Shown here one piece after another: positions 1 through 9,078 of a stretch of 64,000 nucleotides of DNA. The first letter of the stretch is position 1, and each line of letters opens with the position of its first letter. The translations under genes were made by a program, and so were the position numbers. The notes under the pieces are model-generated. The model was given only the letters and a program-made list of their open reading frames with translations, was not told the DNA's origin and ran no database searches. Location: NCBI GenBank assembly GCA_013816805.1, contig JACDDS010000001.1, forward strand, positions 333,001 to 397,000, written 5' to 3'. The stretch is from Chitinophagales bacterium. GTDB lineage: Bacteria > Bacteroidota > Bacteroidia > Chitinophagales > UBA10324.

Positions 1-519
1 AGGAAAGGTGTGGATCGCCAATTACAAGGGATTGGATGAACTGGATCCACGGACCGAAAATTTCAAACATTTCTATCACCTTAACGGGGACAGCAGTACC
101 ATCAGCAATAGTTTTGTAAAGCGCATCTGCACTGATGACGACGACAACCTTTGGATTGTTACAGCAGCACCGGGAATAGATTATTTCAATTCGCTCACAG
201 GCAAAATGATTCATCATTTTAATTACGGTTCCACTGAATTCAGCACAGACAAAGCGTGTAGCGTGAGTTCTGGAAAGAACAATAACATCTGGATCGGCAG
301 CACAATGCCAGCAGAGCCGCATTTTATTTGCATCATTCGGATCACACCATTCGATTAGAAGTTCGCGACAATGGAAACGGCTTCAGCACTGAGCACATAA
401 ATAGAGGTAACGGAATTATAAACATGAAAAAGCGCGCTGAGGAAATCAAGGCTACGTTTATGATTGAATCGAAGCCCGGAGAAGGAACAACCGTTAATTT
501 GAATTTTAAAGCAGGCTAA
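1..519 (+). pseudogene. Remnant of a propeller-type sensor histidine kinase
   Basis: The 5' part runs off the window. Up to about position 300, frame 2 encodes two-component-regulator propeller blades (NLWIV and NIWIG repeats). Frame 1 then encodes the end of a histidine kinase ATPase domain: the N-box-like HNASRAAFYL, then VRDNGNGF (G1 box), GNGIINM (G2 box) and a C-terminal GEGTTVNLNF. The transmembrane segment, dimerisation helices and phospho-acceptor His that normally sit between blades and ATPase are missing. The join also changes frame, with a stop in frame 1 at 283-285. It therefore looks like a large deletion inside a hybrid sensor gene. The following response regulator starts 2 bp later and was probably its partner. 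An assembly chimera at about 290-300 is the alternative. Confidence 0.7.
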
Positions 520-521
520 AA

Positions 522-1202
522 ATGAACATTAAGGTCGCCCTTTTCGAAGATAATGATCGGTTACGTAAAGGACTTCAGCTATTGATTGACGGATCAAAGG
601 GATTTAGGTGCGTAGGTGCATTTCCAAATTGCAGTAATCTTATTGAAAACATACGTGAATTAAATCCTGACGTGGTACTGATGGATATCCAGATGCCGGG
701 AATCAGCGGCATTGATGGTGTAAGGATGATCAAAGAAAATTTTCCAGAGATAAAAATATTGATGCAAACGATTTTCGAAGAAGATGAAAAAATATTTGCT
801 TCTATATGCAATGGCGCCGAGGGCTATATTTTGAAAAATACCCCACCGGCTTTGTTGCTCCAATCCCTTCGGGAACTCTATGATGGCGGCGCGGAAATTC
901 TGGAGGCAATAAGAGAAATTCATGAAGGCGGAAGCCCCATGACACCATCCGTTGCTAACCGTGTTTTGAAGATGGTAAAAAATAAATCTATTGAATTATA
1001 TCCTGATTCATTCGATCTCACCAGGCGTGAGACAGAGATTTTATCGGGTCTTGTGAAAGGCATGAGCTACAAAATGATTTCCGATGCCTGCACCATTAGC
1101 ATGGACACAGTTAGCATGCATATAAAAAATATATACAGGAAACTGCAGGTGCATTCAAAATCAGAGGCAGTAGTGAAGGCGATCAGAGGTAAAATTGTAT
1201 AA
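522..1202 (+). CDS. NarL/LuxR-family response regulator
   Basis: This 226-residue protein has a receiver domain (residues 1-120; acidic pocket E9/D10, phospho-acceptor D55 in VVLMDIQMPG, K in YILKN) and a C-terminal LuxR-type helix-turn-helix (LTRRETEILSGLVKGMS onward). It would bind DNA when phosphorylated by a sensor kinase. Its natural partner is probably the broken sensor 2 bp upstream, so it may now be orphaned. The linker is odd. LLQSLRELYDGG is followed at once by the similar LEAIREIHEGG, as if the last receiver helix had been duplicated; relatives, as I recall them, have one copy. The two stretches differ in DNA, so the duplication is old or mosaic. Its targets are unknown. Confidence 0.85.
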   Translation: MNIKVALFEDNDRLRKGLQLLIDGSKGFRCVGAFPNCSNLIENIRELNPDVVLMDIQMPGISGIDGVRMIKENFPEIKILMQTIFEEDEKIFASICNGAEGYILKNTPPALLLQSLRELYDGGAEILEAIREIHEGGSPMTPSVANRVLKMVKNKSIELYPDSFDLTRRETEILSGLVKGMSYKMISDACTISMDTVSMHIKNIYRKLQVHSKSEAVVKAIRGKIV

Positions 1203-1289
1203 AAATTGCATCTAAGTTTTAAATTGAAGTAGTAATAGCTTTACAAAAAAGAATTGTGTAAAAAATATTCAATTTCATATCTTCAATAG

Positions 1290-3554
1290 ATGAAGCTGAA
1301 AATTTTTTGTTCCCTATTAATCCTTAATGTCACGGTACACAAAACTGCTTACTGTCAGCAGCAGCCTTATCATCCTCTGCGAATCACAAATGCTATTACG
1401 CTGGATGGAAAATTAGATGACCCCGCCTGGAATCGCGCTGATGTGGAAAATGATTTCATGCAGACAGATCCAAACCCCGGTGCAGATCCCTCTGAAAAAA
1501 CCGAAATGCGTATCTTGTATAATGATGAATACATGTATGTGGGTTTCCGTTGCTATGAAAGTGAGCCCGACAAAATCATCCGGTTAGGATTGGAGCGGGA
1601 TTTTTCTCTGGGAAGTGATGATGGAACTTCCTTTCTTATAGATACTTACCACGATAAAAGTTCGGCAGTGGTTTTTGCTACTAATACACTAGATGCAAGA
1701 TGGGATACACAAATTTCCAATGATGCCCTTACCGAAAATGATTCCTATAACACTTTCTGGGATGTCGCTTCACATATTGATTCACTGGGTTATACGACTG
1801 TATACCGGATTCCTTTTTCATCGTTGCGGTTTGAATCAGCATCAATTGTAACCATGGGCTTTCGTGTAGCCCGCTATGTAAAGCGTAAAAGCGAATTAAC
1901 CACTTTTCCAAAGCTTGATCCTAAAACTCAAAATGGATGGATCAATGTTTCCTATGCAAGGGATATGGTGTTATATAACCTGAAAAGCAGGAAGCCATTC
2001 TATATCACCCCTTATATTATTGCTAATTATTCCGAAGAAAACCAGCTGAACGAAACAGGGACCGGCTATACTAAAAATTCTGAGCTGATTACACAGAAAA
2101 ACTTTGTAGACAATAAAGCATTCGATAAAATTTTAAGTAATATAGGAGTAGATGTCAAGTATGGATTAAGCAAAAATTTTACCCTCGATCTTTCACTTAA
2201 TACTGATTTTGCACAGGCTGAAGTGGATGACCGTATTATTAATTTAAGCAGGTTCGAAGTAAATCTGCCTGAGAAAAGAAGTTTTTTTCTCGAGTCAGCG
2301 CATTACCTGAGCTATGGTTTTCCTTCGGGAAATGAGCTTTTCATATCACGAACCATTGGAAATGAAAATGGTGTGATCGTTCCTATTATTGCAGGTGCAA
2401 GGGTTACCGGAAAAAGCAATGGATGGCAGATAGGAATGCTGGATATGCAGACAAAAGGAATTGGGGCTGAAGCTGTTGCCCCGCATAATTTTTTTGTCTT
2501 CAGAACCAGGAAGGATATTGATTCGCTGGGAAGCTTTATAGGCGGCATCTTTACTAATAGAATCAATACAGATTCAAGCCATTTATCGAACCAAATAATA
2601 GGGTTAGACTTTGTTAAAAGATTAAATCAGCAATTGGCAATTGAAGGCGGAATAGCAAGCACATTAATAAATTTTAATTTTCATCCGCGCACAGATATTT
2701 ATTACCAGGCAGGCATATTTAAGAATGTTAATGAGGGGTTTAATTTTGCGGCTTATTTTGATGTGGTCGGGAAAAACTTCTATCCGGTTACAGGGTATCT
2801 GGATGAAAATAACTATGCTTCATTCACCGGAAACCTGGGATATCAATATACCGCTAAGCCGCAGAGCCTTGCTGAATACTGGTATATTAACATGCACAAT
2901 AGTTACCGGCTGAAGCTCTCTTCAGGAAGCCGTGAAATACTATCTACCAATATTTTTCCGGGAATAACATTTAAGAATGGGGCAGATATCAATTTTTCTT
3001 TGTTTGAATATACCATTGACTCGCTTTCCTATAATTGGTTTTTGAATGATCGGAATGCAATTGCTGCCGGGGTTTATAAAATGTTTAATAATACCATTAA
3101 CCTTAGTTCTCCACAACAATCGAAATATAATGCAGATGTAACAATGACTTATGGTGGCTTTTATGGTGGTAAACGATTTTATTTTTCACCCAACATTCGC
3201 TATTCCTTCAATAAGCATTTCAATGTAGGAATAACATACGAATACAATCACATTCTATTTAAAAAATACTTATATGATGCGGTGCATACTACTTTTGAAA
3301 GCAATTTAGTCCGGTTAAACATTGCATATCTGATCTCAATAAAATTCTCCTTAAAAGTTTATACACAGTACGATGATCTTAGCCATTCCCTAAGCAGTAA
3401 TCTTCGCTTTCGCTACAATCCTGAAGAAGGTACGGATCTCTTCCTCGTGATTAACCAGGGATTAAATACTGCACGGAATCGTTTAGATCCCCATTTGCCC
3501 ATTGTAAATTCTCAGGCAATAACCATTAAGTTTTTGAAGACGTTTGGTATTTAA
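1290..3554 (+). CDS. DUF5916 protein with N-terminal CBM9-like domain
   Basis: The 754-residue protein begins with a signal peptide (about 20 residues, ending near CQQQ). A CBM9-like domain follows (about residues 25-225): the entry motif ITLDGKLDDPAWNRA, then YVGFRCYE and GFRVARYVKRK. The rest (about 230-754) matches the DUF5916 layout of alternating aromatic beta-strands, which resembles an outer-membrane barrel and ends in a hydrophobic strand. Members are common in Bacteroidetes and their function is not settled; surface carbohydrate binding is an inference from the N-terminal domain. The gene stands alone, with 87 bp upstream and converging towards ssb. A possible TTG / TATCTTCA promoter pair lies just before the start, but its spacing is poor. 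Confidence 0.8.
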   Translation: MKLKIFCSLLILNVTVHKTAYCQQQPYHPLRITNAITLDGKLDDPAWNRADVENDFMQTDPNPGADPSEKTEMRILYNDEYMYVGFRCYESEPDKIIRLGLERDFSLGSDDGTSFLIDTYHDKSSAVVFATNTLDARWDTQISNDALTENDSYNTFWDVASHIDSLGYTTVYRIPFSSLRFESASIVTMGFRVARYVKRKSELTTFPKLDPKTQNGWINVSYARDMVLYNLKSRKPFYITPYIIANYSEENQLNETGTGYTKNSELITQKNFVDNKAFDKILSNIGVDVKYGLSKNFTLDLSLNTDFAQAEVDDRIINLSRFEVNLPEKRSFFLESAHYLSYGFPSGNELFISRTIGNENGVIVPIIAGARVTGKSNGWQIGMLDMQTKGIGAEAVAPHNFFVFRTRKDIDSLGSFIGGIFTNRINTDSSHLSNQIIGLDFVKRLNQQLAIEGGIASTLINFNFHPRTDIYYQAGIFKNVNEGFNFAAYFDVVGKNFYPVTGYLDENNYASFTGNLGYQYTAKPQSLAEYWYINMHNSYRLKLSSGSREILSTNIFPGITFKNGADINFSLFEYTIDSLSYNWFLNDRNAIAAGVYKMFNNTINLSSPQQSKYNADVTMTYGGFYGGKRFYFSPNIRYSFNKHFNVGITYEYNHILFKKYLYDAVHTTFESNLVRLNIAYLISIKFSLKVYTQYDDLSHSLSSNLRFRYNPEEGTDLFLVINQGLNTARNRLDPHLPIVNSQAITIKFLKTFGI

Positions 3555-3665
3555 CAGTTATAGGCTGTTATCCCTTCGAGAAAAAATGCGATCAGTTAGC
3601 ATGTTTTCTCAATGACTATAGAATAGATATTTAAAATGTACACTTTGTGATGAAGAACTACGCAA

Positions 3666-4019
3666 TTATTCAGAAGTTTTGCCATTCTTCCTTCCAAGCA
3701 TCAATAGTTCCTGCACTTCCACTTCGGTCACATATTTTTTTGTTCCGGCTTTGTCAAGATAGCTGCGGCTGATTAATTTACCTTCTATAGCCACTTCGCT
3801 CCCCTTATCGAGGTATTTTTCTGCAATCTCAGCCACTTTGCCCCATAACACCAGGTTGTGCCACTGCGTGTCTACCATTTTTTCACCTTTTGCATTTCGA
3901 TAGTTTTCACTGGTGGCGAGAGAAAGTCGCATCCATTTTTTACCGGCTTCTGTAGTACGTATTTCAGGATTTATTCCCAGGTTTCCAATTAACTGCACTT
4001 TGTTTTTCATTGTGTTCAT
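3666..4019 (-). CDS. ssb: Single-stranded DNA-binding protein
   Basis: An OB-fold SSB. KNKVQLIGNLGINPEIR opens the fold, followed by ATSENYRNAKGE, WHNLVLWGKVAEIAEKYL and KGSEVAIEGKLISRSY, the conserved SSB core. The reading frame is open further upstream, but I chose the start MNTMKNK because family homology begins there (114-117 residues). It lacks the long disordered tail with an acidic tip found in housekeeping SSBs, so it is probably a short accessory paralog for DNA repair, recombination or competence. It is transcribed alone, divergent from the zinc-finger gene at 4223. Confidence 0.9.
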   Translation of the reverse strand: MNTMKNKVQLIGNLGINPEIRTTEAGKKWMRLSLATSENYRNAKGEKMVDTQWHNLVLWGKVAEIAEKYLDKGSEVAIEGKLISRSYLDKAGTKKYVTEVEVQELLMLGRKNGKTSE

Positions 4020-4222
4020 GTTATAAAATTTAAGGTTAAAGATTGTTAGCAATAATTATTAATAGTGCAAAAATGTCTTGCGGAAGATCTTAAAGCCGGT
4101 TAATATTCGCTTAGGTACAGATATAATTGCTTGTAAGTATTTGCAAATGCAAAAATGTTTACCTTAGATTATAAAGTCCTAATGACGCATGCCCTATTTT
4201 CCATTTCAGTAAAAAAGATAAT

Positions 4223-4594
4223 ATGCCACCTATAGCCGATCGTGCTTGTCTTACCTGCGGAACATCTATAAAGGGCCGAACAGATAAAAAGTTTTGTGAT
4301 GATTACTGTCGCAACAGTTACCACAACAAGCTGAATAGCGATGACAATAATTATGTACGAAACGTAAATAATGTGTTGAGACGGAATCGCAGAATATTGG
4401 AAGAAATAATTCCTGATGGAGCGGAGACTGCAAAAGCATCGAAATTGAAATTGCTATAGAAAGGATTTCAATTCCGGTATTATACTAATACATACACCAA
4501 TAAAAAGGGAACAGTGTATTATTTCTGCTATGAATACGGTTATTTGCCTCTTGAAGGAGAGTGGTATTTTATTGTAAAGAGAAAGGAACGCTAA
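4223..4594 (+). pseudogene. Small zinc-finger protein interrupted by an in-frame TAG
   Basis: The first 78 codons carry a treble-clef-like cysteine pattern (CLTCG, then KFCDDYCRNSYHN) and a basic stretch (NVLRRNRRILEE). The frame hits TAG at 4457-4459 and then stays open to TAA at 4592. The continuation (KGFQFRYYTNTYTNKKG, then YYFCYEYGYLPLEGEWYF) reads as normal protein, and the intact product of about 123 residues matches the size I recall for a small conserved Bacteroidetes family. A nonsense mutation, a sequencing error or read-through are all possible. TAG sits where a glutamate or another ordinary residue would be expected. The function is unknown; zinc binding is inferred from the cysteines. 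Confidence 0.7.
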
Positions 4595-4642
4595 TCAGTA
4601 TATCATTGCTGATGGACCCATCATAAAGAAATTTATCAAGAT

Positions 4643-5095
4643 TCATTCTTTATTCTTTGAATCCATCCAAATGGTTACAGGCCCATCATTTACGAGCTCC
4701 ACTAACATCATCGCTCCAAATACCCCTGTACTTATTTTTTTACCAAAATCATGCTCCAGCTGATTCAAAAATTTTTCGTAGAGAGGGATGGCAATCACTG
4801 TGGTTGCGGCACGAATATATGATGGCCGATTGCCTTTTTTCGTGGAGGCATGCAGCGTGAACTGGCTCACGACTAATATTTCTTTATTCAATTCCTTTAC
4901 AGACAAATTCATAATCCCATTCTCATCATCAAAAATCCTGAGATTAATGGTTTTGTTCGTAAGCCACAAAATATCTTCATCTTTATCATTTTCTGCTATA
5001 CCCAAGAAAACCAATAAGCCGGCTTCGATTTGTGAATGAATTTTCCCGTCAATTAATACAGAAGCTTGTTTTACCCTCTGGATGAGTATGCGCAT
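4643..5095 (-). CDS. dtd: D-aminoacyl-tRNA deacylase
   Basis: At 150 residues this is the usual DTD length. The protein starts with the typical MRILIQRVKQASV. It has the SQFTLHA motif, which places the catalytic Thr in the active site, and the NDGPVTIW segment containing the cross-subunit Gly-cisPro motif. DTD removes D-amino acids, and glycine from tRNA-Ala, after mischarging, so it proofreads translation as a cytoplasmic homodimer. It lies on the minus strand downstream of lptB with a 59 bp gap and may share its transcript. Nothing unusual is visible. Confidence 0.93.
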   Translation of the reverse strand: MRILIQRVKQASVLIDGKIHSQIEAGLLVFLGIAENDKDEDILWLTNKTINLRIFDDENGIMNLSVKELNKEILVVSQFTLHASTKKGNRPSYIRAATTVIAIPLYEKFLNQLEHDFGKKISTGVFGAMMLVELVNDGPVTIWMDSKNKE

Positions 5096-5154
5096 AATAG
5101 TTTAATACGTGGAGGCCGGCAAAAAAACCCTGTATACTTTTAAACGGTAAAGTA

Positions 5155-5910
5155 TTATTGTAATAAAGGCTCGTTAAGGACGGTCTTTTTTCTTAGCTCA
5201 AAATTTTTACCGAGGTATACTTTTCTAACCTGCTCATCCGCTGCTAATTCCTCTGCAGTACCCTGTTTTAGTATCTTTCCCTCAAACAATAGATACGCAC
5301 GGTCCGTTATAGATAGCGTTTCCTGAACATTGTGATCTGTAATCAGGATACCAATATTTCTGAATTTCAATTTTGAAACAATACTTTGGATATCTTCAAC
5401 GGCAATAGGATCAATACCGGCAAAAGGCTCATCCAGTAAAATAAATTTTGGATCTACCGACAAGGCACGTGCGATCTCAGTCCTTCTTCGTTCGCCTCCC
5501 GATAGCAGATCGCCACGGTTTTTTCTTACGTGGGCTAATCCGAATTCCTCCAGCAATGATTCCAATTTCATTTTTTGTTCTTTTCTTGAAAGTTTTGTCA
5601 TTTCAAGAACCGCCGAAATATTATCCTCGACACTTAATTTGCGGAATATGCTTGCCTCCTGGGGAAGATAGCCAATACCTTTTTTCGATCTTTTGTACAT
5701 GGGCAGACGTGTAATGTCCATATCGTTTAGAAAAATCTTACCCTCATCCGGCCTCACAAGACCAACTGTCATATAAAAGGTGGTTGTTTTCCCCGCACCA
5801 TTTGGACCCAGTAAGCCCACAATTTCACCTTGCTGCACTTGTACAGAAACATGATCCACCACATGGCGACCACGGTAAATTTTAACAAGATTTTCTGTTC
5901 GAAGGAGCAT
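5155..5910 (-). CDS. lptB: LPS export ABC transporter ATP-binding protein
   Basis: A 251-residue ABC ATPase with Walker [10 protein letters not shown] (residues 35-43), Q-loop Q84 in YLPQEASIF, signature LSGGE (136-140), Walker B ILLDEP (157-162) and H-loop [22 protein letters not shown] and the LLSGGERRR signature are characteristic of LptB, which powers extraction of lipopolysaccharide from the inner membrane with LptFG. The partner genes are not in this window. In Bacteroidetes lptB often stands apart from lptFG, which agrees with the position here upstream of dtd. Confidence 0.92.
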   Translation of the reverse strand: MLLRTENLVKIYRGRHVVDHVSVQVQQGEIVGLLGPNGAGKTTTFYMTVGLVRPDEGKIFLNDMDITRLPMYKRSKKGIGYLPQEASIFRKLSVEDNISAVLEMTKLSRKEQKMKLESLLEEFGLAHVRKNRGDLLSGGERRRTEIARALSVDPKFILLDEPFAGIDPIAVEDIQSIVSKLKFRNIGILITDHNVQETLSITDRAYLLFEGKILKQGTAEELAADEQVRKVYLGKNFELRKKTVLNEPLLQ

Positions 5911-6038
5911 TCAGGATTGCAAATTTATGGAAATGAAGTTACTGTATTGGAATAAGTAAAAGGATACTTAAGTTTTTGCTTATTTGATACATTGATCACA
6001 TATTTATCTATTTCTATTACCGGAAAAATTTTGAAATA

Positions 6039-6645
6039 ATGAAAAAAAGCCCCTAATCGCCGCTACGGTGGCATTTCTTTCTGCAGCAGCTTCACCACTG
6101 GTAAAAGCAGGAGTGACCGGTGTTAAATGAAATTTTGAATTAATAAATATCGGTGATGGGAATTATAGTCAAGATAACAGCCATTGGAATTAAGGATTAT
6201 CTATCCAGTCAAATAATGGTCGATGGTTTATAAGATATCACATTACCGGCCATTACATGGAATCAATCCGACATAAATCTTCAGGAGGTAGTTATTATAT
6301 GCACAAAATACATTTACCCTTCCAATGAATTTCACCCTTGAATTAAGCGGGTTCATAGCTCCCCGTATTTGAGGTGGCCCGTTTGCTACAAACTCGAATT
6401 GGTCTCTCGATGCGGGAATTCAGAAAAAGATCTTTAAAAAACTTGCAACATTAAAATTTGCAGTAAGCGATATCTTCCATACGCTACCCTGACGGGCAGA
6501 AAATAAATTTGGAGGGTTTTATCTTTTCAGCAGCGGCGAATGGGAAGGCCGTGAACTTCGCATCACCTTCACGTATCGTTTGGGTAACATCCAGCTGAAA
6601 GCGGAAGACAGCATCAGACAGGAAACCTGGACGAAATGAAACGGG
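6039..6645 (+). pseudogene. Decayed outer-membrane beta-barrel (TonB-receptor-like) gene
   Basis: An ATG at 6039 followed by an A-run leads, after a frame change, into a signal-peptide-like stretch (PLIAATVAFLSAAASP). From about 6310 frame 1 encodes FTLPMNFTLELSGF, NSNWSLDAGIQKKIF, LKFAVSDIFHT and, after a TGA, GGFYLFSSGEWEGRELRI followed by FTYRLGN. This order is typical of the C-terminal barrel of the OMP_b-brl / TonB-dependent receptor-like family. At least three in-frame stops and a frame change break it, and the total length (about 600 bp) is far below the normal 2 kb or more. It is a deletion remnant with no likely product. Confidence 0.72.
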
Positions 6646-6692
6646 TAGGAAATGGCCATTAATATGCCATATAGAATCTTTCAATAAGTTGG

Positions 6693-7604
6693 TTAGAATT
6701 TATCTTTTTTAGGTTCTTCGAAATCCAATGGCTTTGGATACGGGACCTGTTGCTGAGTGGCGGTAAAAACATTTTCCACATACCTCCATTTTCCATTTTT
6801 CCATTCAAATCCTTCATAAGATCCATCAGGAACATATTTTTCATGGATTCCTTCCTCACCATGGTTTTCCGGTACTAAATGGTCGAAGATAATAATGTGA
6901 TGATCCTCATCATAATTGAGCGATACTTTTGCATCATTTTTATATTCGATAATAAATCGCTTAGCAACTGCAGGATATTCATTTTTGCTGAACTGAAATA
7001 CAGGTGCTCCAAATTGGGGGCTTCCATTCTCATCAAACCACAATATCTCAATAAGCTTTTTCTTACTTTTTAAAGTATTCTGATTCCAGCCAAAAAGAGT
7101 GTAATAAGTTTTAGAGCCGGATTTTACCTTAACCATTTTATAGTAAAGTGCACCATACCATTTCTGTGCGGAAGTAATAGTATCTGATGGTTGTTGTATG
7201 TGTTCCGAATAATCAAAAAAAGGAAATAAAACAGTTTTGTTTTTATCATTCATTTGAATTACTCCGTAATACCGGTAGGTTCTTTCTGTCAAAGGTAATG
7301 CCCAGCAAAAAATACGAAAGTGTCGATCGTCAGGATAGAGAATTGAAATGCGCTTTAAAGAATCAAAACTATACTGGAAAGATTCGCTTTGATTTAAGGA
7401 CTGCACAAGCATTTTTATAAAGTCGAAACCGGCATGCAGCCTTTTTTCAGCCGTTTTTCCATCTATCAGTGAATCACTTAATATGCGGAGTGAATCTTCA
7501 TACTGCCGCATTTGCACATTAAGGCTATTGGTTTGGGCAAAAGAGAGATCCGCAGTGGAGGAAAATATTATTGCAATAGTTCCCAGGATAAAAAAATGCT
7601 TCAA
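6693..7604 (-). CDS. Secreted protein of unknown function
   Basis: This 303-residue protein has a signal peptide (MKHFFILGTIAIIFSSTADLSFAQ, cleaved after about residue 24). The mature part has a helical N-terminus (MRQYEDSLRILSDSLIDG) and then a strand-rich region with YYGVIQMNDKNKTVLFPFFD, WYGALYYKMVKVKSG and YYTLFGWNQN. I recall similar exported proteins of unknown function in Bacteroidetes but cannot name a domain. It is transcribed alone, facing the barrel remnant and following the thiolase gene on the same strand with a 72 bp gap. Confidence 0.75.
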   Translation of the reverse strand: MKHFFILGTIAIIFSSTADLSFAQTNSLNVQMRQYEDSLRILSDSLIDGKTAEKRLHAGFDFIKMLVQSLNQSESFQYSFDSLKRISILYPDDRHFRIFCWALPLTERTYRYYGVIQMNDKNKTVLFPFFDYSEHIQQPSDTITSAQKWYGALYYKMVKVKSGSKTYYTLFGWNQNTLKSKKKLIEILWFDENGSPQFGAPVFQFSKNEYPAVAKRFIIEYKNDAKVSLNYDEDHHIIIFDHLVPENHGEEGIHEKYVPDGSYEGFEWKNGKWRYVENVFTATQQQVPYPKPLDFEEPKKDKF

Positions 7605-7676
7605 TTCAATTCAGGTTAGAAAATCTGAAAACGAAGAGATTCAGATTAATGTATAAGCAGTAAAGGAAATAACTTG

Positions 7677-8864
7677 TTAATTCACATTTTCCAATACTAT
7701 AGCCGATGCACCGCCACCTCCGTTACATATTCCGGCCACGCCGATTCGTTTTCCTTTTTGCTTTAATGCATTTGTAAGTGTAATAGTGATACGAGCGCCT
7801 GAACAACCAATAGGATGACCTAATGCAACGGCGCCACCATAAATATTCACGCACTCAGGATCCAGATTAAGCAAGCGGTTGTTAACTATTGAAACTACTG
7901 AAAAGGCTTCATTAATCTCGGCTATTTCAGCATCGTCCATTTCTAAACCTGCCTGGTGCATGGCTTTAGGCATTGCCTTGGAAGGTGTAGTGGTGAACCA
8001 CGATGGATCCTGGGAAGCATCCGCAAAACCGATAATTTTTGCAAGCGGTTTTAATCCAAGCTGTTTTGCTTTTAAACCGCTCATCAGAATCACTGCTGCC
8101 CCGCCATCATTGATCTTCGATGCATTAGCTGCTGTAATAGTTCCATCCTTTTGAAAAGCCGGTTTTAAGGAAGCCAATTTGTCGAATTTTATTTTTTTAT
8201 ACTCTTCATCCTCCTTTACCAATATCTTTTCTTTTCCTGCAGTTACTTCCACAGGCACTATTTCCTCATTATAAACCCCCGTTTCATACGCCTTTGCTGC
8301 CCGCTTATAAGATTCCACCGCGTAGGCGTCCTGTTCTTCACGGGTAACTTTATATTCCTTTGCGCAAATTTCCCCGGCTGTACCCATTGCAAAGTCACTA
8401 TAGGGGTCCCATAATCCATCGCGGATTATTCCATCGATGATCTGACCGTGGCCGTACCGGTATCCGCTACGTGCCTTTTCCAGGTAATAAGGAGTGTTCG
8501 ACATGCTCTCCATTCCGCCTGCCACCACAATATCATTTATTCCAAGTAAAATTGATTGTGCACCAAGCATTATTGCTTTCATTCCGGATGCACATACCTT
8601 ATTTATAGTAGTGCAGGGTGTACTTGTTGGTATGCCGGCAAATATGGACGCTTGCTGTGCAGGAGCCTGTCCAACATTTGCGCTCAAAACATTCCCCATA
8701 TACACTTCCTGAACCTGGTCAGGCTCTATCTTTGTACGTTCCATAGCGGCTTTAATGGCTATAGCGCCCAGTTGAGGTGCAGTGACACTTGCAATCATTC
8801 CACCCAGGCTCCCTATTGGAGTGCGGGCAATGGACATAATATATACTTCATTAGCGCTGTTCAT
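7677..8864 (-). CDS. Acetyl-CoA C-acetyltransferase (thiolase)
   Basis: This 395-residue protein has the standard thiolase length. The acyl-accepting Cys91 lies in NKVCASGMKA, His350 in GHPIGCSGAR and the proton-shuttling Cys380 in ICNGGGG; EINEAFS is also present. It would join or split acetoacetyl-CoA and acetyl-CoA in the cytoplasm, for butyrate/PHB-type metabolism, ketone use or beta-oxidation. The motifs do not distinguish a biosynthetic from a degradative role. No acyl-CoA dehydrogenase lies next to it; an enoyl-CoA hydratase is 28 kb away. Confidence 0.93.
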   Translation of the reverse strand: MNSANEVYIMSIARTPIGSLGGMIASVTAPQLGAIAIKAAMERTKIEPDQVQEVYMGNVLSANVGQAPAQQASIFAGIPTSTPCTTINKVCASGMKAIMLGAQSILLGINDIVVAGGMESMSNTPYYLEKARSGYRYGHGQIIDGIIRDGLWDPYSDFAMGTAGEICAKEYKVTREEQDAYAVESYKRAAKAYETGVYNEEIVPVEVTAGKEKILVKEDEEYKKIKFDKLASLKPAFQKDGTITAANASKINDGGAAVILMSGLKAKQLGLKPLAKIIGFADASQDPSWFTTTPSKAMPKAMHQAGLEMDDAEIAEINEAFSVVSIVNNRLLNLDPECVNIYGGAVALGHPIGCSGARITITLTNALKQKGKRIGVAGICNGGGGASAIVLENVN

Positions 8865-9032
8865 GAATCTATTGATTTAGGCTCAAATTTAGAGCACTTA
8901 CTGTTGCAAACAAATGTGATAGGTATTAATTCCGGATTTTAATATCAGGTTTTAACATAAAAGGTTAAAAATTGCTTTCGATTATAATAATTTATTCTTT
9001 ATCAGAAACTTAATCTTCATCGTATTTTTTTC

Positions 9033-9062
9033 TTGGCAGGAAGTAATAGCTTCGTATCTTTA
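9033..9062 (+). promoter_or_regulatory. Bacteroidetes-type promoter of the Reeler-like gene
   Basis: TTG at 9033-9035 and TATCTTTA at 9055-9062 are separated by 19 bp. This matches the Bacteroidetes sigma-ABfr consensus (-33 TTTG, -7 TAnnTTTG) with one mismatch in the -7 box. Transcription would start near 9068, about 10 bp before the start codon. It is a pattern match only. Confidence 0.4.
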
Positions 9063-9078
9063 AACAAAAATATTAGAG

